DNA of 64,000 bases from Malaya genurostris. Lineage: Eukaryota; Arthropoda; Insecta; Diptera; Culicidae. Where the stretch lies: assembly GCF_030247185.1 (NCBI RefSeq), contig NC_080572.1, positions 178,154,866 to 178,218,865 on the forward strand, in the 5' to 3' direction. Numbering within the stretch: the first letter of the stretch is position 1; each line of letters starts with the position of its first letter. Below, in pieces: positions 44,553-56,498 of this stretch. The notes beneath the pieces were generated by a model. It was given only the letters and a program-made list of their open reading frames with translations. It was not told where the DNA came from and made no database searches. The position numbers and the translations under genes were made by a program.

Positions 44553-45568
44553 CACCCAAACCTCCGTTTACGAACACTTTTTATACGGTACCTCTTTTTA
44601 CGTAACTCTTTTTACGAATCAAATCCCAAATAACGTAAACTTTTTTCACGTGCCTACTTTGTAAAAAAAAGGTTTTGGCATACATCGAAAGGGATTTCCG
44701 ACTCATTTATATTCCATGGAAACTACTACAATATGGATATTTTTGGACCGGGTTTAAACAGTAGATTCCGGAAAATGATGTTTAAGGTATTTTGTAAATT
44801 CAAGATGGCGACTTCCGGTTGATTGATATTCCTTGAAAACCCTTACAATATTGGTATTTTCGAAACGGGGTTGATTAGTAGATGTCGGAAAACGATGTTT
44901 GAGCTCGTTTCAAAATTCAATGAGGTGACTTCCGGCATAGTGTTTTCAAGCAATACCAAGTTCAAGGAATACGGCAAAAACTTTCAAAAAAATACTAATG
45001 AACTGGAAGTCACTGTTTTGCATTTCAAAACCACCTCAAATATCGTTCTCCGACGTCTACTTTTCAATCTCGTTTCGAAAGTACCCATATTGTAAGGGGT
45101 TTCAAGGAATATCAACAAACCGGAAGTCGCTATCTTGAATTTCAGAACCACCTCGAATATCGTTTTCTGACATCTACTCACCAATCCCGTTCCGAAAATA
45201 TCCATATTGTAAGGGTTTTCAAGGAATATCTACAAACCGGAAGTCCCCAACTTGAATTTCAGAACTACCTCAAACATCGTTTTACGACATCTACTCATCA
45301 ATTCCGTTCCAAAGATACTTATATTGTTAGGGGATTTACGCAATCTCAATGAACCGGAAGCCGCCATCTTGGATTTTCAAACGAGCCAAACATCATTTTC
45401 TTACACTCACTCTTCACATCCGTTTCGAAAATAGCTATATGTTGCGCGGTTTCCACATTCATTATACAAAACTTTTTTTACGAAGTAAATTCCAAATAAC
45501 GTTAACTTTTTTTTATGAAATAGCTCTTTTTCGAACCCCCGTTTAGTTTGTAAATGGAGGTTTCGGTG
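44553..45568. mobile_element. Foldback-like element with inverted tandem arrays
   Basis: The outer ends CACCCAAACCTCCGTTTACG and CACCGAAACCTCCATTTACA (reverse of the right) match, with TA at 44551-44552 and 45569-45570. Inside, units of about 110-130 bp built on 'ACTTCCGG', 'ATTCCTTGAAAACCCTTACA', and 'GATGTCGGAAAACGATGTTT' occur about twice forward (44690-44940) and about four times reversed (45000-45470). ORFs here are translations of the units. Confidence 0.75.
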
Positions 45569-45570
45569 TA

Positions 45571-46432
45571 TGTATTATAAACATTACATTACAGATACGT
45601 ACTTTAAATACTTTATGAATTCGTCATCAGTGCATCAGGTTTCAAGTTTATTCGAAAGAATGCTGCAATGCTGTTTCTTCAATATGAAACGGAAATAGGT
45701 ACATTATTTTTGAAAATTTCTAAACTTTCGGTCGTATCCAATTTTCAATAACAATGTGAATACTTTAAATTAGAATTATCTCGAGCGTTCTATGCACTGT
45801 TTGAGATGTCTTCCGTGAAAAAGTCTCTAACATACAATTCAATTGCATCAAGAGTTGACTTGATATCACAAACCTGATTGTATCGAACGGTTTAAAGTTT
45901 TACACTAGAAGAAAATCAAACTTGAAAGTTTGACACGTGCGAGACAAGCATAGCATGCTTAGGTGGAAACAGTATGCGAATATCTTTTCGTTCTTTAATA
46001 AAAATACTCGCATATGGGTCCCATCTTGTTGCGTAACAGATTTTATATAACCGAACGACAAAAATGCAATATTCCATTCCAGACAAAAAAGTTTATAATG
46101 TATTTCATGTTTATGATTCAATAGTATCTCGAATCAATCTTAAAACTATCGAAAAAAGCGAATTATTTCCGAAATATGTAAGGGAGAGTGTTCGGCTACC
46201 GACACCCTTTTCTTTTAAGCTTATAACTTCTGACAAAGTGCACATTATGCAAACATCTATACATCAATGGAAAGCTAAAGTCCTTAGCTAACAACTGAAC
46301 AAGAAACTAAGTTGATTCAATTGATTGAAAAAACGTTATTATAAATTTAGTAAAGTGATAAATTTTAACCTTTTCAAAAAAGGTGTTCGGTTACCGGCAC
46401 CGTAAGAAATTTCGCAAAAAATGGAAAAATAT
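45571..46432. other. Unassigned
   Basis: No gene recognised. The motifs GTGTTCGGCTACCGACACCC at 46187 and GGTGTTCGGTTACCGGCACC at 46382 are similar and nearly self-complementary; they may be the ends of a small element. Confidence 0.3.
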
Positions 46433-48355
46433 TAGTAAAAACGTGCTTAATCCACCTAGCAGTGAGATGATACCTTTTTTTATCAATCCGCATGTGTTTT
46501 TTGCATGAATATTCTTCGGTGTTTCAGTTTTCATGACATTATTCTAATGTCCGTCTATTCAAGTGGCAATTTGAGATTTTAATCACTCATTACTCTGTAA
46601 TGTCGAAACAGCAAATCGGATCGAATTTGAATCTAAAAGTTTAACAATCGATTAAACATTCCATGATATGTCGAAATAATTTTCACTTTAGAGTTTAGGG
46701 TAATTTAAGGTACTACCAGACCCGGTATTCAGGAACCAGCATAACCCAAACCCAATCGTATGGCCATATGACGATTAAATTGCAATATTTTTGAGTCCAA
46801 CTTTGAATCTTTTCGGGATTGTTATCTTCTATATCGCCTTGAATTTTAAAAATTCATCATCCTACAATTCCAGAATCGGAAATCAGAATTGAATAAAATT
46901 GGATTTATTTTAATTTGAACTTTTGTTTCTGAAATTCGATTTGGCTTTTTTTAGAAAACGATTGAGCTTTGAGAAACGATTCGATACTGGAACCGGAATT
47001 CAAAATTCGGTGTAGCCGAAGTCAGACAAATTTATCTGAATAGCTATGTGGTTTACATTTGATTTAAAATGTTTAAAAATCAGTGCAGACATCTTTGAGA
47101 AATAGTAGCGCAAATTAAATTTTTGAATACCTTCCGAATCGAAAACTGAGTACAACCAAAAATGAAATAAGTTTTTTTGGTTATCGACTATACAAATCTG
47201 CCAACCCGATAAATCTGATTAATTTATTTGAAATAGACATTTTTATACTAATCACCATGTATCTCTCTAAACCGGAAGTTGGATCTAACTGAAAAGCAAG
47301 ATGTTTTATAGAATCTTAAAACTTTTCATTTGAATCTTAGATGATTCTTAGATTTCATTTGAATCTTAGATCGGTTCAGCCATCTACGAGTAAAATGAGT
47401 TAACAGTTTTAATTTCGTTTCACATATCATCCTGTAGTTCAACCAAACATAATTCAGGAGTCTTGTTTGGAAGTATACGATTTTTCATATGAATCTGAGT
47501 TTGTAGAACACGGTTGAGTCATCTCCGAAAAAAATTGAGTGAAATTATTGGTCACACACAGATTTGCTGATCTCGACGAACTGATTCGAATGGTATATGG
47601 CTGTTATTTTCTTCCAGCATTTATTGCTGTAAGTCGTTTAAATCAATATAATTATGGAATTGCTTTCAACTCGAAAATTCGTCTGGTTTACATATGTCAT
47701 ATTCAAACGATTATGTTGCCAAAAACGAACCGTGCTAAAATCGATCCGAGGCAAAATATCATGTTGTACACAGTCTTTTGGGTACTTAAAACCAAATGTA
47801 TCTAACAGTATAAAAAATCGTGTTTTATGTTGTTCCCAAGCATTTCTTTGCCAGACAGCGCTCAAAACTTCTACTGCTGGAATAGGGGGAAAAGTAGTTT
47901 ACACAAAAATTTCGATATCTCCGTTAAAAATGGACGGATTTTAACAATCTATGGCTTGTTGGATAGGTATTATCGTGCGGAACCTAAGTCTGAAAACATA
48001 TTCTGTTTTCAAGGTCAATTGTGACAGATACTGTCAAAAAACTGAAAATTTTGACATAAAAATACGAATAACTAAAAAAGTAAACATCCTATCTCAAAAC
48101 CATTCAATAGCGTTTTGGGTGACGGGGAGACCTTTCATTTGCGACTAGTTCGATCAAAATCGGTCCAGCCATTTCTGAGATCTCGACCTCTTAGTTGACA
48201 ACACACATACAGACACACACACATACACACACACACAGACATTTGCTCAGCTCGTCGAGCTGAATCGATTGGTATATGTCATTCGGCCGTCCGGGCCTCG
48301 GAAAAATTTTCGAAAGTTTGAGCGAATTCTATACCTATTTTTTATATATATAAAA
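46433..48355 (+). mobile_element. 1.9-kb non-autonomous repeat, copy C
   Basis: Colinear with copies A and B, and complete: it holds the segment missing from A and has the (CA)n tract at about 48205-48238 followed by 'CATTCGGCCGTCCGGGCCTC'. It ends at TATTTTTTATATATATAAAA. Confidence 0.75.
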
Positions 48356-48404
48356 AAAGGTAAAACTGCCATTATTCAGAGAAAAAACGGAATTTATTCT
48401 TTCC

Positions 48405-48790
48405 GGAGGCTTTTACCTGATGGTGACTTCGTCTTGGCTCTCTTGGCCGATGATTTGGATGGTGGCGCCTTTGGTGTTGATTTAGCCGGTCTACTACCAG
48501 CTTTGTAGCACTAAACACTTTACTGCAATCGAATTTATTGGCTTCTCATCCACTAAGCAATGTTTAATGGCATTAGTCAGTGCATTAAAGTTCATTTTCC
48601 TTGACCTGGACGATTTGTTTGGAGTCGCCATGGCTAACAGAATCAGAGAACCAAAGTTTTTACTTATATGGACGGCTGTCAAGTTGTCCACGTATTGCGT
48701 ATCACCCGACATGCCAGGTAATACAATAATTTTAGCTAGCAAAAACGAAAAGATCGCGCCAATTTTCAAAAATCTGTAATATCTGACGAA
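48405..48790 (-). pseudogene. Coding remnant with a basic histone-H1-like tail
   Basis: The minus strand gives MATPNKSSRSRKMNFNALTN, then AIKHCLVDEKPINSIAVKCL and VLQSW, and after a frame change at about 48510 a basic tail SRPAKSTPKAPPSKSSAKRA then KTKSPSGKS. Such Ser/Pro/Lys tails occur in histone H1 and other chromatin proteins; the N-terminal part does not look like the H1 globular domain, and I do not recognise it. The frame break suggests a dead copy, although an unseen short intron is possible. Confidence 0.4.
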
Positions 48791-48799
48791 TGTGTGCAA

Positions 48800-49592
48800 A
48801 CAATCGAAGTCTCAAAAGTCTGTAAAAAGTCTTTAGACAAAAAAGGGTTACATGTTAACTAAGAAATTTGATAATTATAAAAAAAATCATAAAAACTTTT
48901 GTATTAATTTCCATGCAACTAAAATTTGTTTTAAGCGCAGCAAATAGTACACGCGTTTGTTCGCTTTGGTATTCGACACAAAAAGAAGGTGCTGCTATTT
49001 GTTCGCTCAGTGTGAAGGAACTTATAGGACTCTTGTGCCAATAGCAATCTCATTGGTAGTTTCGTTATATTATTTAGCAAATAACTCGACTTTCATCCAA
49101 CAAATGGTGATAAAATTGAATACAATATCTTTGTTTCGATTTTAACAATCAGTATCGCAGAAAAAATAGCTCAAATAGCAGTTGTGCAACACTCTAAGCA
49201 AATGCACCTATTTCCATCTTACCCTTTGGGCCTGAGACTCGAACAGAGACAGCAGATCTCACTCTAACCAATGGTTTTAGTATCTGAGATGAGTACTAGA
49301 GCAGAGATGAATAGGGGCACCGTTACCCTAGTAGATTTTGATCTATGATTCTAAGTTGCACGAAGCGCTGTGACGTTTTCTAACTGCTACCGGAATCTAG
49401 ACCGAAACTTTTTCCTTTCGGTGGAAATAACTCGTCCTACCGCATATATTATAAAACTAATAATTTAAAATTTAAATCAAACTGCATTCATATACCTATG
49501 TGCATCATACCTGAACGTTTAAATTTCCAAACCGATAATTAGGAACTAGATCACACCGAATTTTTGAAATATTCCCTCCCGTGAACAAACAC
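48800..49592. other. Unassigned
   Basis: No gene recognised. The minus strand at 49210-49260 has tRNA-like boxes (GGTTAGAGTGAG and GTTCGAGTC) but no cloverleaf that I could fold. Confidence 0.3.
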
Positions 49593-50193
49593 GTAGGGTA
49601 AAGTGTTATAATATGCTCCCATTAAGAAAACATTGAGATATTTCCAAGTGTATTAATATATTTTCCTCGAGAATGTGAGTATTTCTTTGCAATACGGCTA
49701 AAGAACATAATTTTCAATGACTCTAATAGAAAAGATGAGAATTGTTTGATATAAACACATTTTCCAAAACGACCACATTCGTAGTTTTTTCACTTGCCTC
49801 AGACATAATGCCCCAGCAACCGTAAAATATCTCTCACAACAAATCAGTGGCATGACACACAACAAGAGACATTTTACCCCACAACAATGATGCATTATGC
49901 TTCTTGAAATGTCCATAAAGTGACTGTTTTGGGATAATCAGTATGTCAAAAAAAATGGCGGATAAAACGCTTATTTAGTCGAAGCAAAACCTTACATCGA
50001 AAAGCTGCCAAATGAAATTTCCAGTTTTTTCATACTTTCCAGAAAACGACAAATACCAAACTTGCATAGCAGACAGATCCCACGAAAAAATAGTGTTAGT
50101 GATAAAACTTTGATTCAGGAAAATCTTGAATGCTTAAGAAAGGAAGGGGAGCATTTTAGCTAGCAGGGGCGCTTTTTAAGACGTTTCCCCTAC
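49593..50193. mobile_element. Miniature transposon with GTAGGG ends
   Basis: The left end GTAGGGTAAAGTGTTATAAT then ATGCTCCC is roughly matched by the reverse of the right end, GTAGGGGAAACGTCTTAAAA then AGCGCCC. The 601-bp body has no coding capacity (the 72-residue ORF is unremarkable). Confidence 0.5.
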
Positions 50194-50788
50194 CAATGAT
50201 AAACTCTTGCATGGCTTGAAATAACAGAATAAATCGAATGAACACCACTATCAAGTTCACTCAAACACGATCACGCTCGTAAAAAATACCGGAATACCTA
50301 CGGCCAACCGCCATGTGCTCAGTCGGTTCAAGCACGTGCTTGCTCGGCTTTTATATCAACAAACCAGTATTTTCCCATTCAACGTGGAACGTACGACTCT
50401 AGTACGGATGAATGGACAAATGGATTATTGATGGACTCAGGCGAAGTGAAGTGAACCGTTTAGAATTTTTAATTGCATGTGATGGATGACTACTTGTAAG
50501 TGATTTTTCGTATTCAATTGATGCAAGTTTACATGATGAATTCGATACAAGCAGTTCGAGAGCACTTAATAATAAGGTTGTTATTTACATCTCGGAAATT
50601 TAAACTTGGACAGCGCAATTGAAAACGATACACTTTATTAATACAATACTCATTGCAACATTTCTTGTATTAATTTGGACAATTGCGTGTATTACATTTA
50701 ACTGTAGTGAATTGCATCATATTTCATCAGTAAAATGAAAAGAAAAATCTTAGAAATAATGTATAGCATATAAGAAACCATTGAAACT
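50194..50788. other. Unassigned
   Basis: A palindromic CACGTG E-box lies at 50333-50338 (CAAGCACGTGCTTG), followed by a TATA-like TTTTATATC at about 50349. This might be a promoter, but no gene follows it. Confidence 0.25.
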
Positions 50789-52776
50789 TTTTGGCATTAA
50801 AAATGCCTTACTCTTCACTATATGGGGCCGGGTGTCAATTAAAAGTTTCAAAAATAGTCGCGTAACCTTTTTGTGTCATAATTTTGAACGTTAATAACTC
50901 GGTCATTTGTTGATGGATTGTTATAATTTAACAACCAATCGATTCGGAAACTTTTAACTTGAACATGTATGACGACGTCGTTTCAGTATTTCAATAGCAT
51001 ACTATTGAAAAAATGATTAGAATCGACCTATGTTTTCATCCACCAATCCCCGTTGTGTAAAATGACGTCAACTTCTTGTTCGGCATAGGAGGCTTTGCGG
51101 CATGCATAAAAAACACCGCAACGTTATGCGTAGTATGAAGAGAAATCTATAAATATAGGCTGCACAATATTTCTTTGCCTAGTTGATGTTTGACTGTGAA
51201 TGAAACAAGTAGCTCGTCCAGTGAGCTGATTACTGGATTGTGTATGCGTTCGCTCGCTGGATTGTCGCTTTTGCATTATGTGTTGGTGAAATTTCCTGTT
51301 GTCTGCGCAACACCGTGTTCGCTTGAGTATCTTATATATCATCTAGCTATTGAAGAACCGAATTAGCGTGGTTACCGATTCTTTTGAAATATCCCTTGTA
51401 TTTAGCAAATTTTTGGTCGATTTTGCCATTAAAAATGCCTTACACTTCGCTTCCCGAGGCTGGGTGTCAATTTAAAACATGCAAATCTAATCGCGTAACA
51501 TTTTGCTGTCATAATTTTGAACGCTTATAACTCAGTCATTTGTTGATGGATTTATTTAATTCAACAACCAATCGATTCGGAAACATTTAACTTAAACTTA
51601 TGAGATGACGTTATTTGAATATTTCATTACCTCGATGATTTGTTAATGGATTATCCTAATTTAAATGATTCCAAAGCTTCAATATTGTAAGCTTGAGAAT
51701 GTTTTAATTTGTCAACGGATCGGTTTGCATACTTAAATCTCCATTCCCATACGAACAAAACGGTGGCGCGAAAATGGATTCAGTATAAAGTTGTGTTATG
51801 ATGATAATCATAGATACTTCTTCTTCATTATATGTGACTGAACAAGTTGTTGTCCCACCAGGAATTAAACGCTTCAAAAGATTCAAAATTAAATTCTGAA
51901 ACTTATCTAAAAGCGGCCTCCTCGGTTTAGTAGTATAAATGAGTTCCACAGGCTCACATATACAGTTCAATTAGATGCAATATCATATAGTATCAAAGAT
52001 AAACTCAAGGTAAGTTTACCTGCGGTTTTACATGTATCGTTTGAATAGGAACTCTCGTAGAATTTGGTTAACCGCCAGTTTAAGTTTAATTATTATTTGC
52101 TTCAAAACTTTCCGTATATTCCTAATATGCCAAAGCGAAAATCAATGTAAGTAACTAAATATATTATGCGGACTGTTTCACATGCTTCCTTCCTCGTATT
52201 GTTGACATATTATTTACCGACATTTTCCGAAGATTATTGACGATTTTGAAGAAGGATTAATAAAATTACACTATTACTGAGTGTACCGGTACAACATCTT
52301 TCGTTAAGATAAATAAAATCTTTTCTTGGATCGATTAACTGTTTATAAAATTAATAAGTTTGTACGTTTCTCGAAAATTATTATCATAAAATAAAAGTTT
52401 TATTTGTTCAGGTTTAAATGTTTAGGTTGTTTGTATCTAAAATTGAGCTATCGAGTAACTTTGAATTCATCATAATTGACTTCTAGTTAAAGGACGTTAT
52501 TCAAAAACTTAACAGTGTAAAAATTTGTGGCAAGGGATCAAAATTGAATATAATCAATTATCAAGAAAGAATCTAATTGTCAATTTTATCATTCGCTACC
52601 AATCTGAGCGCTTAAACTAAAGCAAGTTTGTAATTAGTCAACTGAATATGTTTTTAGTCTAGTGTGTCATCATCATTATCATCTTTATTTTTGTATTAAT
52701 TATGAAGACCCTAGAAACGTTTCATTTTTAATGTTATTGTGCTCGGTCGTGTCTTGAATACAACCCTCTAATTTTT
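50789..52776 (+). repeat. Left arm of a 4.9-kb inverted repeat
   Basis: The arm pairs base for base with 53701-55688: positions always sum to 106477, so there is no net indel over 1,988 bp. I noticed only two differences (near 52074 and 52160). The outer end is the small palindrome GGCATTAAAAATGCC. A second, diverged copy of the terminal 200 bp begins at about 51425 (GCCATTAAAAATGCC, then GGGTGTCAATTT, and GTCATAATTTTGAACG). Confidence 0.95.
51043..51155 (+). promoter_or_regulatory. CCAAT, CRE and TATA motifs inside the inverted-repeat arm
   Basis: CCAAT at 51043-51047, the full palindrome TGACGTCA at 51063-51070 and TATAAATA at 51148-51155 stand in promoter order. The same set occurs on the minus strand of the other arm (TATAAATA at 55329-55322). 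No recognisable coding sequence follows. Confidence 0.4.
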
Positions 52777-53700
52777 TTGTCTGTAGTCTACATTTGTTTG
52801 ACGAATAAATAATTTAAATGACGCCAAAAGGCCACCAAATTCCGCATCAACATGGCCAAATATGCTTTTGAAATGTGCTCGTTTGACCTTCTTTAAAAAG
52901 ATAAAAAATAGAGCATTTGGTCAAACTTTGGAAAAAAATTCCGAAAAAAAGAGTTCCGAGTGTTTATTGACGTATCTAGAAGGGGACGAAGGGAGCATTC
53001 GCCCCGGGCGTAACGGTTTTAGGGGGCAAATTTTCTCGGAACGCCACTGCAAGTGTCATATACCAATCGATTCAACTCGACGAACTGAGCTAATGTCTGT
53101 GTGTGCAAAATTAAGAGCCGCGTTTCTGATGGCTGGACCGATTTTGATCAAACTGATTGCAAAAAGTATTTACGCTATTGTTTTTGCTATTAGATTTTAT
53201 GATTACTTTTCGAGTTATCCAAACTGTTATGAAAAATGTTGCAGTTTTTTGACAATATCCGCCGCAATTGGCCTTGTAAACAAAATATGTTTTGAGACTT
53301 TAATTCTACACGGTAATAGCTGTCCAACAAACTATAGATAGTTGAAATTCGTCCATTTTTAACGGAGATTTCGATATGTTTGTGTAAGTGACCTTTTCCC
53401 CTATTGCATTGCACAGTGTTCCCAATTACACCAAAATGCGTTTTTTGTTTGCCTTCAGAAAAATTTTTGATTAGAATTAACCCTTTCTTGATATCATTAA
53501 AATTGTCAGTAATCCACCTAGAAGTAAGGTTCATTTCTTCGGAAAAGTTGTAGACCATATTATTACAAGATAAAATGTCGCACTCATGAATTCTTTGAAA
53601 TGCATTAGTGTTGAGATATACTAAAGTATTGTTTATCGGAGGCCCCAAAATTTAGTTTCACTTTTCTATCAATTTACCTTTTTCATATATATATATATAT
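52777..53700. repeat. Loop of the inverted repeat, holding an interspersed repeat
   Basis: The loop of 924 bp carries 'CATATACCAATCGATTCAAC', 'ATGGCTGGACCGATTTTGAT', 'AACGGAGATTTCG' and 'AATCCACCTAGAAGTAAGG', i.e. a diverged member of the 1.9-kb repeat superfamily in reverse. A G/C-rich block 'GCATTCGCCCCGGGCG' is inserted near 53000. The 159-residue plus-strand ORF reads through this repeat. Confidence 0.6.
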
Positions 53701-55688
53701 AAAAATTAGAGGGTTGTATTCAAGACACGACCGAGCACAATAACATTAAAAATGAAACGTTTCTAGGGTCTTCATAATTAATACAAAAATAAAGATGATA
53801 ATGATGATGACACACTAGACTAAAAACATATTCAGTTGACTAATTACAAACTTGCTTTAGTTTAAGCGCTCAGATTGGTAGCGAATGATAAAATTGACAA
53901 TTAGATTCTTTCTTGATAATTGATTATATTCAATTTTGATCCCTTGCCACAAATTTTTACACTGTTAAGTTTTTGAATAACGTCCTTTAACTAGAAGTCA
54001 ATTATGATGAATTCAAAGTTACTCGATAGCTCAATTTTAGATACAAACAACCTAAACATTTAAACCTGAACAAATAAAACTTTTATTTTATGATAATAAT
54101 TTTCGAGAAACGTACAAACTTATTAATTTTATAAACAGTTAATCGATCCAAGAAAAGATTTTATTTATCTTAACGAAAGATGTTGTACCGGTACACTCAG
54201 TAATAGTGTAATTTTATTAATCCTTCTTCAAAATCGTCAATAATCTTCGGAAAATGTCGGTAAATAATATGTCAACAATACGAGGAAGGAAGCATGTGAA
54301 ACAGTCCGCATAAAATATTTAGTTACTTACATTGATTTTCGCTTTGGCATATTAGGAATATACGGAAAGTTTTGAAGCAAATAATAATTAAACTTAAACT
54401 AGCGGTTAACCAAATTCTACGAGAGTTCCTATTCAAACGATACATGTAAAACCGCAGGTAAACTTACCTTGAGTTTATCTTTGATACTATATGATATTGC
54501 ATCTAATTGAACTGTATATGTGAGCCTGTGGAACTCATTTATACTACTAAACCGAGGAGGCCGCTTTTAGATAAGTTTCAGAATTTAATTTTGAATCTTT
54601 TGAAGCGTTTAATTCCTGGTGGGACAACAACTTGTTCAGTCACATATAATGAAGAAGAAGTATCTATGATTATCATCATAACACAACTTTATACTGAATC
54701 CATTTTCGCGCCACCGTTTTGTTCGTATGGGAATGGAGATTTAAGTATGCAAACCGATCCGTTGACAAATTAAAACATTTTCAAGCTTACAATATTGAAG
54801 CTTTGGAATCATTTAAATTAGGATAATCCATTAACAAATCATCGAGGTAATGAAATATTCAAATAACGTCATCTCATAAGTTTAAGTTAAATGTTTCCGA
54901 ATCGATTGGTTGTTGAATTAAATAAATCCATCAACAAATGACTGAGTTATAAGCGTTCAAAATTATGACAGCAAAATGTTACGCGATTAGATTTGCATGT
55001 TTTAAATTGACACCCAGCCTCGGGAAGCGAAGTGTAAGGCATTTTTAATGGCAAAATCGACCAAAAATTTGCTAAATACAAGGGATATTTCAAAAGAATC
55101 GGTAACCACGCTAATTCGGTTCTTCAATAGCTAGATGATATATAAGATACTCAAGCGAACACGGTGTTGCGCAGACAACAGGAAATTTCACCAACACATA
55201 ATGCAAAAGCGACAATCCAGCGAGCGAACGCATACACAATCCAGTAATCAGCTCACTGGACGAGCTACTTGTTTCATTCACAGTCAAACATCAACTAGGC
55301 AAAGAAATATTGTGCAGCCTATATTTATAGATTTCTCTTCATACTACGCATAACGTTGCGGTGTTTTTTATGCATGCCGCAAAGCCTCCTATGCCGAACA
55401 AGAAGTTGACGTCATTTTACACAACGGGGATTGGTGGATGAAAACATAGGTCGATTCTAATCATTTTTTCAATAGTATGCTATTGAAATACTGAAACGAC
55501 GTCGTCATACATGTTCAAGTTAAAAGTTTCCGAATCGATTGGTTGTTAAATTATAACAATCCATCAACAAATGACCGAGTTATTAACGTTCAAAATTATG
55601 ACACAAAAAGGTTACGCGACTATTTTTGAAACTTTTAATTGACACCCGGCCCCATATAGTGAAGAGTAAGGCATTTTTAATGCCAAAA
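53701..55688 (-). repeat. Right arm of the 4.9-kb inverted repeat
   Basis: Reverse complement of 50789-52776. The duplicated ORFs of 88 and 72 residues (54507-54773 and 55135-55353, with minus-strand twins in the left arm) have no motif that I recognise. AAACTT lies just outside both outer ends (50784-50789 overlapping, and 55686-55691) and might be a short target duplication. Confidence 0.95.
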
Positions 55689-56306
55689 CTTATTTTAACA
55701 AAGCAATCGGTAACAGTTTTTCTAGTATTATTTCGGCAGTCAGAACAAAACAAATGTTGGTATCGCGCCGAATGTCTGCTTAAATATTAGTTGACCTTAA
55801 AAAATGAAATCTGAGATATTCAGATATTCATCTTTCTCCTTTTACGAACAAATCGTAAGCAATGTACTTTTTTGCGAGCATGGAACCTCCAGCCAAGTAT
55901 GTGAGAAAAATGTCAAATTCGTGCGCGCGATATGTGAAATGTGACACCATGCGATGGCGTTACTAAACTGAAGACTGATTTTACTCTAAGCTGACATGAT
56001 CTGCTATAATTCACCATATTCTTTTGCGATTGTAGCGAATTTTCGCGATCAAATTGTCAGAAATTGTCACAAATCGGTTGGGCGCTTCAAAACATATTTT
56101 ATAAACAAAAGATGATTACTTTTTCATAAATCAGAAAAATCATTAAAAGCAGTTTCAAAAGGTCATCAATTTTTGTTAAATAATTCTATTTCAAACCCGT
56201 GTGTTACAATCAACGCTTGACGAGAATGCGATTAGTATTTTCTAAAAATAATGCCGCTACCGCTACAACAATTTACAGCCATCTCCGAAACATTAAAATA
56301 GGAACA
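55689..56306. other. Unassigned
   Basis: No gene or clear repeat seen. Confidence 0.3.
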
Positions 56307-56498
56307 CGATGAAACAAAAGCAATAAATTCACTCATTTTTATTCTAGGAGTCGGACATTTAAACAATGGTTTTTGCTTGTCAAATTGACATCGAAACATA
56401 GGTGCCTGTTTCGATGTCAATTTGTCAAGCATAAATCATTGTTTAAATGTCCGACTCCTAGAATAAAAATGAGTGAATTTATTGCTTTTGTTTCATCG
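56307..56498. repeat. Near-perfect 192-bp hairpin
   Basis: Positions 56307-56398 pair with 56498-56407 (92 bp per arm) with three mismatches, around an 8-nt loop. The stem includes GGAGTCGGACATTTAAACAA and TTGACATCGAAACA. No protein is encoded; the minus-strand ORF at 56232 covers one arm only. It could be a snap-back element or a long hairpin RNA source. Confidence 0.9.

Noticed and set aside
49205..49265. tRNA-like A and B boxes on the minus strand
   Set aside because: GGTTAGAGTGAG and GTTCGAGTC are present, but acceptor and anticodon stems do not form by eye and the boxes are too close.
50340..50380. E-box plus TATA-like motif as a host promoter
   Set aside because: No coding sequence or initiator follows within several hundred bases, so it is kept only as a note.
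50780..50830. GGCATTAAAAATGCC as a histone 3' stem-loop
   Set aside because: The stem is 6 bp but the loop is 3 A residues and lacks the histone consensus loop; no histone ORF is near.
52862..53341. 159-residue plus-strand ORF in the loop of the large inverted repeat, and the 152-residue ORF opposite
   Set aside because: Both read through an interspersed repeat whose other copies (for example 47900-48150) do not keep the frame.
54507..55353. 88- and 72-residue ORFs present twice in the window
   Set aside because: They are duplicated only because they lie in the inverted-repeat arms. No motif, and no independent evidence of coding.
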